64,000 nt of DNA from Gelatoporia subvermispora B (taxonomy: Eukaryota > Basidiomycota > Agaricomycetes > Polyporales > Gelatoporiaceae). Position numbers and translations under genes: made by a program. The notes below the pieces were generated by a model that did not search any database, had not been told where the DNA came from, and saw nothing but the letters and a program-made list of their open reading frames with translations. The stretch lies in the NCBI GenBank assembly GCA_000320605.2, contig KB445794.1, positions 1,646,033-1,710,032 on the forward strand, given 5' to 3'. This document shows positions 12,178 to 23,746 of this stretch, one piece after another (the first letter of the stretch is position 1; each line of letters begins with the position of its first letter).

Positions 12178-13749
12178 ATGGACGACTCCGGCATTGCTAA
12201 CAGCATCTACGTCTTCCCCGAAGATTTGTCTTTGTAAGTCCACACATGGCTACTCAAAGTGCAGTGAGCTCACTGGATTAGTCTTCAAGCTGTACAGATC
12301 AATCGCTACAGTACTGTAATACCCATTGGTGGGACATAACCTTGGGCCATTTCCACCGTGTTCCCTGACATTATCGCAGCTATTCTCTACTATGACTACT
12401 GTCTTACTCTGGATGCCGAGGCTGAAGTTTTCTGGAATGACTTTAAGCTCACATGGGCCTCGGTACTCTTTATGATGAATCGTTATTTGGCGCTCTTGTT
12501 TTCTGCGCCCATACTCGTAGAAGCGTTTGCGGAGCTCTCTGAAACCGTAGGTTGAGCGCTGCCTTTTTCAGCTCATGTCAAACTCACCATGCTCATACTT
12601 CTCGAATTTCCAGCAGTACGTCATTCGCACAACTCACGTCGGGATACGCTTAAGCACGCATACTAGATGTCGCCAACTACAACTATTCCATGGATTCCTG
12701 GCCCTTCTAACACAGGGCCTTATTTCAGGTATGATCAATTCGGCATCACTAGTCGCATTTGCATCAGCTCAGTATGTCTTAGCTTTGCTATCTGTACGCA
12801 CCTATGCGCTGTATCGTAGAAAGCGTTGGTTTTTGCCTTCATTGTTACCGGCATGGTTCTTGGCGGCCGCAGTGGGTATCGTAAGTGCTCCTCATGACGC
12901 GAGGTATATCTCGGCGACTGATGTCAGCATAAGTGGTCAGTGGTCAGCGAGATGAGTCTGAACAAGGAGTCTCCGCCACCGATGAGCTACGGCCATGCGT
13001 GTGATGTTTTGTTGACAAGGGACCAGTGAGTGCTCATTTGTCCGAGTCTATCACCTCATCTGACCTCAGGAAGGGCAAATCGTAGGTGAAATTGTCAAAA
13101 CGCGAATCTCTTCTGACTACCTACCAGGCCTTGCTGTCGCATGGAGCTGTTCGCTAATTCTTGACACTCATATCTTTATATTGACAGTTGCGAAGCTACT
13201 CGTGTACCGGTCTGATTGGAGAAGGCACGGTCTTATTTATATTTTACTCCGAGATGGTGAGCGCATGCTCGAACTCCAAGGGGTTGCGATCGCCTCACGA
13301 GCATACCATAGGAGTGATCTACTACGTCGTACTCACACTGACATACGCTATCAATGTGGCAACATTTCTGGTGTGTCGTTCCTTGCATTTTTAGATGCGC
13401 AAACTCAGAAGCCCTGACTAATGCTAGGTGTCCCCAGTAAGCGATCATTCAAATGTTAGCTCGCACAGCTCTAACCCGTGAGTTTAGCCTCAAACGAGGG
13501 GCGTCTTTGCAACGGCAACGAACGTGTGAGTGTGAAAACTGCCAATCGTACAGAAGCCTTTCATTTACTTTTTTCAGGCTTTCAAGCGTTCTCATATCAC
13601 GATTTTTACTCAACCTACGAGTCTACGGAAAAAAGTCCGAAGCAGCTCCGCTGTCCTTGACCTACAATAGTGCCTACGAGCTCGGTCACACTGTTGTTGT
13701 CAGCACAAATGTTATCTTCCAAACGGACACAAGTAGGCCGCGCACGTAG
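12178..13749 (+). CDS. DUF6533 multi-span membrane protein, copy 2
   Basis: The start ATG at 12178 gives MDDSGIANSIYVFPEDLSL. Following exons encode ILYYDYCLTLDAEAEVFW, MNRYLALLFSAPILVEAF, CRQLQLFHGFLALLTQG, VRTYALYRRKRWFLPSL, WSVVSEMSLNKE, LAVAWSCSLILDTHIFILTV, SDWRRHGLIYILLRDG and the terminal SVLISRFLLNLRVYG, ending at 13747-13749. Reading phase requires the dinucleotide CA at 12614-12615, flanked by AG and GTACGT, and an 8-nt exon at 13074-13081. No stop or frameshift is seen, so it appears intact. It is closest to copy 1. Unlike copies 3-5 it is not followed by an NPD locus; an inverted remnant of the 3.8 kb uncharacterised frame follows instead. Molecular function is unknown for the family. 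Confidence 0.8.
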
Positions 13750-13819
13750 TTTCGCTCAGTCGACGTATGCTGCTTCCATTATTAGGATCCGTTCAATTAA
13801 TTCATCCACTCTGAAGAGT

Positions 13820-14090
13820 TCACTGGTACTCCTCGACTACCAGATAGCGCGTGTGCACGAAATTGCATGTGCACCTCCGGGCGTGCTCGTGATAGATTCG
13901 TGCGGAGTCGTCGCTTGCGTGCCTACTGCATCGCTGTCCTGTACGTAGATTACTTCGATCTCCAGATGCATTCACGATGTGCTTTGAGACCAGGGTGCTC
14001 GATTCACTATATCTCATCCTCCGAAGCATTCTTCAGTAGATACAGTCAGCCGGTACCAACGCGTTGTTGTCCAGAGTCTACCTCGTGGAT
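13820..14090 (-). pseudogene. Second copy of the uncharacterised 3.8 kb remnant
   Basis: Reading the minus strand, this matches about 3.80-3.95 kb on the plus strand. The shared parts are the SxTLVSxH(V/I)V segment and flanking DNA, with many substitutions and frame changes. It cannot be translated through in one frame. No function can be assigned. Confidence 0.35.
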
Positions 14091-15236
14091 CTCGTATCCG
14101 TGAGGTGTCCATTCCGCGTGAATGTCTTATCTAAGTCTTCGTTGTGAAAGGCACGCTGCGGTCTGAGTTTCGCTGTTAACGTGGAGTCTAGATCATGAAA
14201 AGTGAGCGACTTGGTGAGTTTCAACTTGCGAAGTGAGGATCGGTGACCAAGTGTCTAACGTAAGCCCTACATCTCTAGGGAGCGTCATGGTCACAAGCTA
14301 GTGTGAGTTGCACTGATATGTAGGACATTCTGCGAAGTTGCAAAGCCGAACTAGCAACATGGGCTCGGAAAATACAACTGTACGAAAATTTGCCGGAAGC
14401 CTTCACTGCTGCGGCGCAGTCATATTACGCTTCACCCTAGAACAGCTTGTAAGTGGCACCGGTGAATATGACGCCTGACGTTGGGTAGTAACGCTGTGTT
14501 CACAGCTTCATATTGTTGTGAACATTGCTTCTTTCGCATGATACTCGGTCACAAAGATTCTGAGGCAATCAGCTCTAGGTACAGATGATCGCGATTACAC
14601 TTTGGCCTCAGTTGACTGAAGTTATGCAGATTTCAGAGGCACGACTGGGAGATGTTCATCTAAACTAGGACTGATTCTCCACTAATTTTAAATCTCTTGA
14701 CAGATGTCGTATTTTCGTCAGGTGACGATCATTGCGATGTAATGATATCGGCATTAAGTCAACAAGACGGAAATAACGAGATACCTTTATCTGAGCGTCA
14801 GATGTGCACGTTTTCCTCGGGTGGATAAGTTATAACACACAACGTTTAGGTCCTCTATATATTGAGGCTGTACTTCGTGCTTATCAACGAGGTTAAGTCT
14901 TGGTCTGCATGAGCTGATATGATCACCATCGTCGCATGGCGCGAAGTAAATCACATACCTCGCTTCTCAAGATAGTTGCTGTGACAAATGCAAGATTTCA
15001 TCCGGGACATGGTAGTGAGTATATCTGATGATTCGTCCAATTTGTTGAACCTTCAGGGTAGGAATTTACCTAGGAAGCCGAAGTACCCGGGAGGCCTGCG
15101 ACCTCGTGTGAGCTCGGTTTTTCCCGCTTGATCCTAACAGAATGGAGAATGATAGGCTTCCATGTGACTGTAAGAAAGCATTAAAAGGACAGCAACACCG
15201 AGAGACTTCGTCACTGCAAATTCCTTCCGGCACATC
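14091..15236. other. Intergenic between DUF6533 copies 2 and 3
   Basis: AT-rich relative to the conserved genes. No gene, RNA or repeat recognised. The last 150 bp must contain the 5' leader of copy 3. Confidence 0.4.
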
Positions 15237-16769
15237 ATGGCCAATTTGAACATTACCTACCACGCTCTTTTTCTGTCCAGCGACCTATCTTTGTACGTGT
15301 TCATTCGGATAGTCGTGTCTGGAAGTCACTAATCCGAGTAGTCTTCAATCCGTGCAGATCAATCGATATAGTATTCTAGTACCAATTGGTGAGTTAGTGT
15401 CTTTTCCCATTCTTTTCCAGACCTGCTGACATAGCGGCACGCCTTGCAGCTATACTCTATTACGACCAATGCCTCACTTTCCATGTTGAGATCGAACACT
15501 TCTGGAAAGGGTTCACATTCACTTTAGCATCTGTCCTCTTTATAATAAACCGGTACTTGTCTCTTCTCATGACATTACCGGTTCTCGTAGAATCATTTGC
15601 CTACTTTTCCGAGCTGGTGAGTTTATCATTCCAGATGTTCTGGGATGGGGCGTTCTACACTGACACGCTGTGTAAATTGGGTAGCGGTGAATAATTTGTA
15701 GCAGTCGTGACTTACACCTCGATTGAGCTTTCATCATAGATGCTGTCAATTGCAGTTCTTTCGTGGTTCCTCAATCCTTCTAGCTCAAGGCGTCGTCTTA
15801 GGTATCTGTGCATAAGTGTCAGCTCTAATGAACACGTTGATTCACTTGGTTGTAGGCATTCTATCTATGCGCATCTACGCTCTCTACAATAGAAGCCGTC
15901 GTATCTTAGCCTTGCTGCTAATTACATGGGCTGTGGTAGGTGCTGCGGGGATTGTAAGTACTCCTCATACCTCATGCCTCATGAGCCAAAGAACTACTTG
16001 ATGCTGATTGGCGCCATTAAGTGGTCTATTTCTAGCAACAAGGTTCTCCCTCTACCACTGGTAAACGATTGGCACGCATGTGACTTGTCTTTGACAAACG
16101 ATCAGTGAGTGACCACCCGTATATTTTCATCAACTTTTCACTGACCTGAAGAAGAGCAGAGCGTGAGTTCTACATTGTTTCTATGTGAAAGTGCTCTCAA
16201 GAATTCGCGCATGTCTTGCTGTCGCTTGGGGAGGCGTGTTGGTATTAGATACTCTGATGTTTGCCTTGACTGTTGCAAGAACACTCAGATCAGATGCACT
16301 CTGGAGAAGGCGCGGCCTGTTCTATGTCATTCTCCGAGATGGTGCGTTAATGTCCTGATATCGGCGAATCGCAGTCTCATGGTTCTACTTACATAGGGGC
16401 AATCTATTACGCTACCCTGACACTTGCGAATGCCATTAATGTGACTACTTTGACTGTATCAACGGTGCCGGTATGATGCTTGCCCTACATCTGATCGCGC
16501 TGTCCTGATAGACTGCTCAGCCTCAGGCAAAGGGTATTTTTGCAACAATAACAAATACGTACGTTTTCAAGGTACTGGACACGAACTACACGTTGATTGT
16601 GAAGTTACATAGCGTCTCGAGTATTCTCATATCGCGATTGGTTCTAAATTTACGTGTTCAGGGGAACCAGATATTACCGCTGCAGACCTCGACCTACGAT
16701 ATAGGAGATGGCCACAGCTGGGGTGCCGCGGAAATGGCGATAGACTTCCAGAGGGAAGAATATCCATGA
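15237..16769 (+). CDS. DUF6533 multi-span membrane protein, copy 3
   Basis: The start ATG at 15237 gives MANLNITYHALFLSSDLSL. Exons follow the family pattern: ILYYDQCLTFHVEIEHFW, NRYLSLLMTLPVLVESF, CCQLQFFRGSSILLAQG, MRIYALYNRSRRILALLL, WSISSNKVLPLP, DTLMFALTVARTL, WRRRGLFYVILRDG and SILISRLVLNLRVQG, with the stop at 16767-16769. The 2-nt microexon would be 15702-15703, here with a weak GTCGTG donor. The 8-nt exon is 16155-16162. One acceptor differs: the base context that is CAG/G in the sister copies reads CATG near 16217. Splicing in frame would need the upstream AG near 16192, adding about seven residues. The gene may therefore be altered or decaying. A dead NPD copy lies tail to tail just downstream. 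Confidence 0.7.
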
Positions 16770-16934
16770 TCTCCTTCGAATATATTCAGCTACGGCACCA
16801 GCACATTCTGAAAGGCATACTTACTGCGCTACCTGCATTGTAGTACCGCTTCCCGTACCAATTCAGCTATCGTCGCAAATACATTTTTCTCCATCTCCTG
16901 CAGTTTGTAGCCCTTGTAAAACGAAGAAATCAAG

Positions 16935-17400
16935 TCATGCTTCATGGAACCTACCAGCTGACTTGATCAGAGAGAAAAGCTTCCGTTTGTCCGCATACTT
17001 GTCTGGCACACGCGCAACGCACATTTGGCGGAATCTGTACTCAGTACACAGAGTCGGATCCTTGTGCGCCTCCAGGGTGGACGTTGCCACACTCGTGACG
17101 AGACGCGTGTCCATTTGCACACTGCGTGCCTCCATGGGCTTGCAGCAAACCTCCGCTCGTCGAACTATGATCCCACGCCGAAAACCCGTACAAGCTTGGG
17201 CCAACATGTGTTCCTGACCCGAGTCGACGCATGAGCAGGGAACAGCATCGAGGCAGGGGCATCGTCGGTGTACCGCCACCCTCACCGGCCTGCACACAGA
17301 TGAGGTCTACGCCGAACTCAGGTGCCTTGTTGAAGTACTCTACATGGCCGAGCGTCCACATCTGTTGACGGTGAACTTGCGCTGTCTTTAGCAAGACCTC
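16935..17400 (-). pseudogene. Nitronate monooxygenase (NPD) pseudogene 1
   Basis: Degenerate partial copy of the intact NPD gene at 31.8-33.1 kb. The best-preserved piece reads FGVDLICVQAGEGGGTP, against GVDLICAQAGEGGGHTG in the intact gene. It is followed by frame-shifted remnants of the FMN-site region and of the block VTSVATSTLEAHKD. The N-terminal exons and the 3' exon are missing. Its position and orientation relative to DUF6533 copy 3 match those of the intact pair. Confidence 0.75.
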
Positions 17401-18702
17401 GACTACGCAGACGAATTGTGCGACGCGTTCACATGGATGACCATATTGATGAGCTTGGGAGGCTGTCAGACCTTTTCTATCCGCAATGTAGTCGTTGCCA
17501 AAAGAGGAATACGATCTGGAATCGGGCTGGCGGGCTCACATACACGCAGGACAAATGGGCAGTGACTGTCGCTCAGTAACCGCTGAGAAGCGTCTGGTTG
17601 CGGCGCTTTCGGGGCAGGCTGCTTGCCGTATTTGGGTGCACGTGCTACTTGGAGGGCAGGAGGTCGCGAACTTACGAGGACTGAACGTCTACTCCTCATA
17701 ATGTTGCGATTGCTTGTCATGAGCATCTGAGGCTTCTTGCATGAGACATTACACCAGGTGCTGACTCCTTTTATACGTGCATGCTTATACAGGGTGCGCT
17801 GGGATTACATGCGACGGTCAGTGACTCAGTACCAGCGGCTCATACTTTCCATCAATGGCCTTCGTACTGAGTGACGACTGTGTGTCCACGGTTTTACGAT
17901 GCAGCGCGAATAGTTATCTCGGATATCATAAATCACAGCTAATGTCCTGACCTCGATGGTCGCGACTGCGCCTCAGCCTCAGTTGAAGGGACCCGTGACA
18001 GTAGGCACCCTCGTAAGAGCTCAACTTCGACTCATTCACTCTTCCTGCCGACCACCGTTCGGCAGTTGTTGATCCTGTCCTTGCTCGTTTCTCCCAAGTC
18101 CTGTCGGTCTTGTGGCGTCAACTGTTCGTAAAATTGCGGTGCCAATCGCTCCTCGGTCGAGTACCTGATTGTGCAGGCATACGATCGACGACTGAACTAC
18201 GGATATGGTGGTCCAGAGGACCCCTGGAGCGCAGACTTTGCATGTACGATTGGATCATGTTGGCCTTGATACAACTTGATGTCCTGTTTCTCTCATACCT
18301 TCAGACATAGATCAAGGAGCCCTCATCATCCGTGCGAACTGTCACCTTGTCGAAATCTGTCAACATCACCATCGGATGCGCCGCCATCCCTGCACTCAAT
18401 CAAATTCATTACTAGATCTTGCCATATGCGATGGTTGTGCGACACGATGTACAACCGTACCCAGAGTCTCACAGTGAGCTGTCCCCCGTCCCACAGCCTA
18501 CCTGCTGTCCATCACTCGCCATTCCATTCTGACCAGGCAATCGAGATATCCAGCAGACATATTTACATATGCACGTTAAATCTTCCATGGGCTTCAAGCT
18601 GATAATCTTTGAAGGTGACAGAGGGGTGGCTTTCCGCAGAAGACATAAAAGCGGCGGTCGTGTTAGGAGCGTGTGTCACTTCGCGCCCCTCCCAAACTTG
18701 TG
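17401..18702. other. Gene-free stretch
   Basis: 1.3 kb upstream of DUF6533 copy 4. No further NPD remnants could be aligned by eye, and no other gene is recognised. Confidence 0.4.
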
Positions 18703-20277
18703 ATGTCTGGTCTGGACATTGCTTACCGCGTACACGCCATGTCAAATGAACTGTCATCGTATGTGCGCATATGACAGCCCCGAGAGTGCAGCTGCTTACT
18801 AGATCAGCGTTCAAGCTGTACAGACTAAACGATACACTACTCTTGTGCCCTTTGGTAACATGATGTTCTCTCTCCTCTGATCATGTTCTGAAGTCCTCAC
18901 AGCTATACTTTACTACGACTACTGCATCACGTTCAACGTCGAGATTGACAATTTCTGGAGAGGATTCACACTCACTTGGGTATCTCTTTTTTTCGTAGTC
19001 AACCGGTACTTCTCGCTACTTATTGTGGTCCCTGTGCTAGTGGAACTATTTGGATATATTCCAGAAGCTGTGAGTCATTCATCACGAAGTTCTCATGCCG
19101 AGCTATTCATGCTGATGAACACAATACTTCTGGCAGCAGTGAGTGGTCTATGTCAGTTCTGAATTGGTCCTCAAGCGATCGCTCGGCATAGGTGTCGCCG
19201 ATTAGAGTTGTTTCATGGTTTCTTCGCCTTCACAACCCAAGTCGTTGTCTCAGGTAATGCGTGCACTAGTGTCAACTGCCAGGATAGGCATTCACGATCT
19301 TACAGCCATCCTAACTATACGCACCCACGCCCTCTACGACAGGAGTCGATATGTTTTGGGTTTGCTGTTGACTGTAGGAGCTTTGGTGGGCACGGTCGGC
19401 ATGGTCAGTACTGCTCATAATTCGACGAACTAGTCAATGATACTGCTCGTCAAGTGGTCTATGTTAAGCGACAGGAGTGTCGCTCTGGACATGCCACTAT
19501 CTGTGGACTACTGGCACACGTGCGATTTGTCTTTGACAAACGGCCAGTGAGTGGCTAATCATCTGTCTCATCTCGCTTACACTGACCCGGAGAAGAACAG
19601 AGCGTGAGTGGGAACTGTCGCTTCATGATAGTATCCTGACCGCCATACCAGGTCTTGCTATCGCGTGGAGTGGACTGCTGATCTTTGACACTCTGGTCTT
19701 TGTATTGACCGTCTTCAAAACGCTCAAATCCAACGCAGTTTGGAGAAGGCGTGGCCTGTTCTACATCATTTTTCGAGACGGTGTGTACACATCCTGTCCT
19801 CGCTGAATCTCGGACCTGATATTTATCTACACAGGAGCAACATATTACGGCATTCTTGCACTCGCAAATATTGTCAACGTGATTACTCTTATAGTAAGTC
19901 ATTTCGAATAGTATCCACACATTTTTGAGAATCAAATCAGGTGATTCCAGGTGCCTGTCCCGGTACGCTGCTTACACCACTGTCGGACTTTTACACTGCC
20001 CTGACAGACGGCCCAGTCTCGAGCATTAGGCATGTTCATCACAACAACAACCACGTAAGGGCTAAAGTTCTGTAGCCTTGACTATACGCGAGCACTGAAT
20101 GTATATACTAGCGTGTCAAGTGTTCTCATATCGCGATTGGTTCTCAATCTTCGGGTTCAAGGCAGACGGGCGGCACCGCTGCAGTCTTCGACGTTCAATA
20201 TTGACAATGGGCTTGGATGGGATACCGCACACGTGGATGCCACCTTTCGAGAAGAAGGCAGCGAGGAATGCCCCTGA
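18703..20277 (+). CDS. DUF6533 multi-span membrane protein, copy 4
   Basis: The start ATG at 18703 gives MSGLDIAYRVHAMSNELSS; this first exon is the most diverged of the five. Later exons encode ILYYDYCITFNVEIDNFW, VNRYFSLLIVVPVLVELF, CRRLELFHGFFAFTTQ, IRTHALYDRSRYVLGLLL, WSMLSDRSVALDMPL, LAIAWSGLLIFDTLVFVLTV, WRRRGLFYIIFRDG, ATYYGILALANIVNVITLI and SVLISRLVLNLRVQG, ending at 20275-20277. The 2-nt microexon is 19137-19138, between GGCAG and GTGAGT. The 8-nt exon is 19596-19603. All joins keep frame. The NPD pseudogene 2 ends about 130 bp away, tail to tail. The family's function is unknown; multi-span topology implies a membrane location. Confidence 0.8.
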
Positions 20278-20404
20278 TACCATCGAAGCACATATGCCTA
20301 ATCGCGACTCTACACGTTGATCGTCTAGGCAGTTGTGACAAGAAGCAACTCAGATTACCACCCACGATCGTGTTACATACCCTATCTGCACGCAAATTGC
20401 CCCC

Positions 20405-21130
20405 TCACAGCTTCGATTCGACCCCTATGGCCATGAAACATTGCTTCGTTACGTCGTTAACCATGTTCCCGACGATTTCCCTGACCGGTAGGACGTCGGT
20501 TATCACAGCAGCGACACGGCCGGTTAGGGCCGCCTGGCTCTCGAGAGAGGCTCTGGGTGCTTGCGGAGCTCCTCTTTGTGCCAGATGATGTCCACGAACG
20601 TCAGCTGCTCGATCTCCTTCTGCTGCTTCTTGTTCCTGTATAGTTCCCGTATAATGCAAATGTCAGAATCCTGTTCCACAGTGTACATGATAGAGCTGTA
20701 TCCAAAAGCTAACTCACCACTCATCCACATACGGCGTCCTGAGCGCACGACCATCCAGTGTAGATCGGCGTCGTGACTGTATCTCGTTCACGGCCGAGGG
20801 TATTGCATACTTGTGGATCTTGGGTGCGGACGCCTGCACGGTCGCGACGATGCGCGTGCCAACCCAGACGCCCCGCGTTCCCGACACCAAATTCGCGGTG
20901 CGCCATAGCTCATCTTACAGTAGTAGTGCTGCGCCTGTACCGTGCCTGCCGCCCTCACTGGCATGCGTGCGAATGAGGTCGCCGCCGGACTCGAGCACAT
21001 TGGCAACTGTTTGCTTCGAGTGCTTTACCATCTGAGCCAGCTAGTAACACTTTCAGCGCGTGGATCAAGGCGCAAGAGCGATGCGATGTAGGGTTCATGA
21101 CGGGAATGTCCTCACCTTGCGCAAATCACT
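20405..21130 (-). pseudogene. Nitronate monooxygenase (NPD) pseudogene 2
   Basis: Second dead NPD copy, with more of the 3' half preserved than pseudogene 1. Recognisable pieces, in order, match IPVMN, the MVGHPKHV-type exon, the GVDLICAQAGEGGGHTG region (here with an Arg for the Cys-containing part), the WVGTR FMN-site region, the EELRKHPE exon and a final GRVAAVITDVLP...KL end. The stretch carrying the intact gene's ILIPACVDAVKG through GRGLAAN is deleted, and several frameshifts separate the rest. It cannot encode a working enzyme. Confidence 0.8.
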
Positions 21131-21823
21131 TCAGTCACTCAGGCCGGAGAAAATGTGATCCAACGAACCGACGAGTTCAGGTCCTTGTACAGTACACAGA
21201 ACGGCGTGGCGAGAGCCTGGAAGCTCTCATATCGTTCAAATATTTATGATCTGGTTTGCAGCCACAGCAGTCAGCTTTCAAAAGAAGCATAGCGTCTGCC
21301 AGATGTGTCTGGTAACATGGTTCTGGCGCGAAAGCGCCAGCGCTGACCATGTTTACACCACGTGCTGCTTCAACGAGGCCATTGCCGGAGATCTTGATTG
21401 GCACACCGTACCTGGTAGACTGCCAGGGGGTGCATCTCTACCTGCGGCCTGTGGGACTGCGGTGTGCTACGTCTTGCCATTCTCTCATCCTTTGATCTCT
21501 AGATGCTTGGGTTTGCATCGGCATCGAACAGTCAATAGATCTTGAAATGTAGTCGTTTGGGATGGGGCGAGCGTATGATCGATCCTTCAACACGTCTCAA
21601 TCGATACTGATCGAAAACCGTTAGATACAATGACAGTATCGAATAACATAAATAGTAACATCAATAGGGCGCTGGACAGTCTAGGAGCACGGGGCCCGTC
21701 TGACGAAATGCACTGGTATACTGGCGGGATCGTAAAGCAGAGGGACAGGACATGATGCAAAGAGTGGGATCGAGAAGGGCCTGGGCATGACGTGGAGAGA
21801 GAGCGAGACAGAGTACGTGCTGA
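21131..21823. other. Left edge of duplicated segment A
   Basis: From about 21,400 onwards this resembles 26,190-26,577 and the inverse of 63,564-63,990: a CTGCCAG...GTGGGACTGCGGTGTG stretch, then the 3' region of the Zn2Cys6 gene. The duplication edge therefore lies near 21,400. The part before it shows nothing recognisable. Confidence 0.6.
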
Positions 21824-22854
21824 TCAGCTAGTACCGTGATGAGCATTGGACCCACTGGGCACGACTTCCGGTTCCACAGGTGCTTTCTTTCCCGTACCGC
21901 GTGGCCGTCCTGCTCTGCCAATCCGGCGTGTCTTCTCGCACACCGTGTGCCTTGCCAAGCATGGTCTATGACGGCAGCACGATATGTCAAGGACAATCCT
22001 ATCGTTCAGCACCAGCCTAAGGACGTCACTCACCCGCAGGACATCCCTTTCTCAAACCCCGAGCACCCGATCTTAGCGTCATGACACGCGTCGCACGCAC
22101 TTCCAGGAGGGCAACGGTTCGTCGAGACTCGTCTTTCGTTATAGCCGGCAGATTCCTTCACCGACGCTTTCGTAGAGGGACCAGCACAACTGGAGTGTTG
22201 CGATGGTGCAGAGACTGATCCGGTGCGTCAGTCTTCTTCCATCACGGTTCATTGGGCTAGGCAATGTTGGGCGTATGGGAAGACATACCTGTCGATGACA
22301 CTTGCATCATTGACGAGTTGCAGCGACACTGATAGCTCGGTTCTGCCTCAGGAATCGCAAAGCGGGCGGGCAACAAGGGGAATAATTGGACCCCGTTGCT
22401 CGTTGCATCTTGCACCTGAGGATTTGGCATCAGCTACGCCTTCACTGGGGAGGACACAATCATCAATGACCTGGGTCGCACTTGACTCGACAGATCGGTT
22501 GGGATATGCTCCAGGTGCATTGATAGTTGTGTTTACCTCAGTACGGGTGTACTGAGACGACAAGTCGCGTTCGTCGGGCAGCTGTTAATGATACAAACAG
22601 CCAATCGTTTGAGCATCTACATCATCAATTGCAGAGGAATTCGCTCTCACTTTGCCCGTTGTGGTACTCCCATTCATGACGGGATACATGGGCTCTGTGT
22701 GGAGTAGCTATGTAGGCATGAGCACCCACATTAGAATGCTGTGCATTGGTCTTACCGTTCCCCCACAATCCACGCATACGTCCGGGAAGCTGCATAGCAC
22801 ACATGGTGCGATTGGACTGCAATATGTGTGTGGGGTCGGAGCGATGTGTGACAT
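21824..22854 (-). CDS. Zn2Cys6 transcription factor, copy A
   Basis: Small fungal regulator with the binuclear zinc cluster at its C-terminus. The start ATG at 22854 gives MSHIAPTPHTYC; the first exon holds a short Cys motif, C-x5-C-x2-C-x5-C-x2-C, ending CGGT. Middle exons encode a RTEVNTTINAPGAYP-type segment and VQDATSNGVQLFPLLPARF. The last two exons give CPPGSACDACHDAKIGCSGF, then PCLARHTVCEKTRRIGRAGR, i.e. CxxC-x6-C...CxxC-x6-C, followed by a basic GRPRGTGKK tail like an AT-hook core. The stop is at 21826-21824. I could splice it through without a stop or frameshift, so it appears intact, like copy C. It sits downstream of the damaged hydrolase copy A, same strand. Targets are unknown. 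Confidence 0.75.
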
Positions 22855-23746
22855 CGAGTGCTAGGATGTTGGGGATGTTAAGCGAGAGAGACTGGACGAC
22901 TGGGGATGTGCTGAACTGCAGTGCGATATTTGTATCCCGAGGTACAAAGGGCCGCAACTACACCTGCATATACTGAGGGCATAGCTATGTGTAGCTCAGG
23001 CGACCCCTTCCGGTATATTCTCCGGAGCATGTAGTCGGTTACGGGCGCTCCGTCTGCTGGAAGCCACCTCGAGGCGTCCGTAAACACGAGGTTCCTGTCC
23101 CGTGCGAAACACCCAGCTGGACACCTTTTTGCTCTAGGCTCATGGCAGTCAGGATATCGACAAACGAGGCAGGTAAGACTAGGGCGATGGTCGTAGTAAA
23201 CTGCGGCAGATTTCGACCTAGATCGAATGAGAAACGAGTAGCGAGGGAAACGTGTCTGCAACGAGCCCATATGCTGGAGAAATATGGCCGTGAAGCAGGG
23301 CCACAGTCTGGCCTGATGCCCGTCGGCATATATAGTGGTTCGAGGACGTAAGGTCAAGTTCGATGCGTGGTCGCAGCAGATGAGGCGATGAATCGGATGG
23401 TTACGAGAGAATCTCGGAATTCTGAGTGATTGGGAACAAAGCAGTCTAGACGAACTCGTCGAACCGTCCTTCTGTTGATCGAGTCGTCAGTGGTCAATCA
23501 GAATGAGGCTCAGGGCCCGATAACACGCTTGCATTATCTGCTAGATTGTGGTTCTGTATCATTGTACTAATACGAATGCGTTGATGTCATAACAACGTCA
23601 TTTCGGGCACAACATTGCATTCCCTACGGAAATGTAGGGTTACTGTACTCCGACTTGGTAATCTCAAGCAATAGCCTCGAACAACACAAGGACAATATCC
23701 TCCGGGTCGTCCCAATGCACCTACGTGTATATTAGATTTCGTCCCA
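22855..23746. promoter_or_regulatory. Upstream region of factor A (conserved in all three copies)
   Basis: Between the hydrolase A remnant and the factor A start. About 22,880-23,360 aligns with 27,690-28,180 and, inverted, with 62,000-62,420, including a CATGTAGTCGG-type core. It has long but frame-inconsistent open frames, so I read it as promoter and leader rather than coding. Confidence 0.5.

Noticed and set aside
16155..16162. Reading the small DUF6533 exon as 11 nt (including AAG)
   Set aside because: An 11-nt exon breaks the reading phase in every copy; 8 nt fits all five.
21661..21996. Frame repeated in all three segments (begins MSLTYRAAVIDHAW), first taken as a transposon gene
   Set aside because: It is another frame over the last Zn2Cys6 exon and its 3' region. 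The real frame gives the zinc cluster, joined by the intron before PCLARHTVC.
22878..23357. 159-codon minus-strand frame upstream of factor A as a separate gene
   Set aside because: The homologous stretches in copies B and C do not keep this frame, so it is read as promoter and leader.
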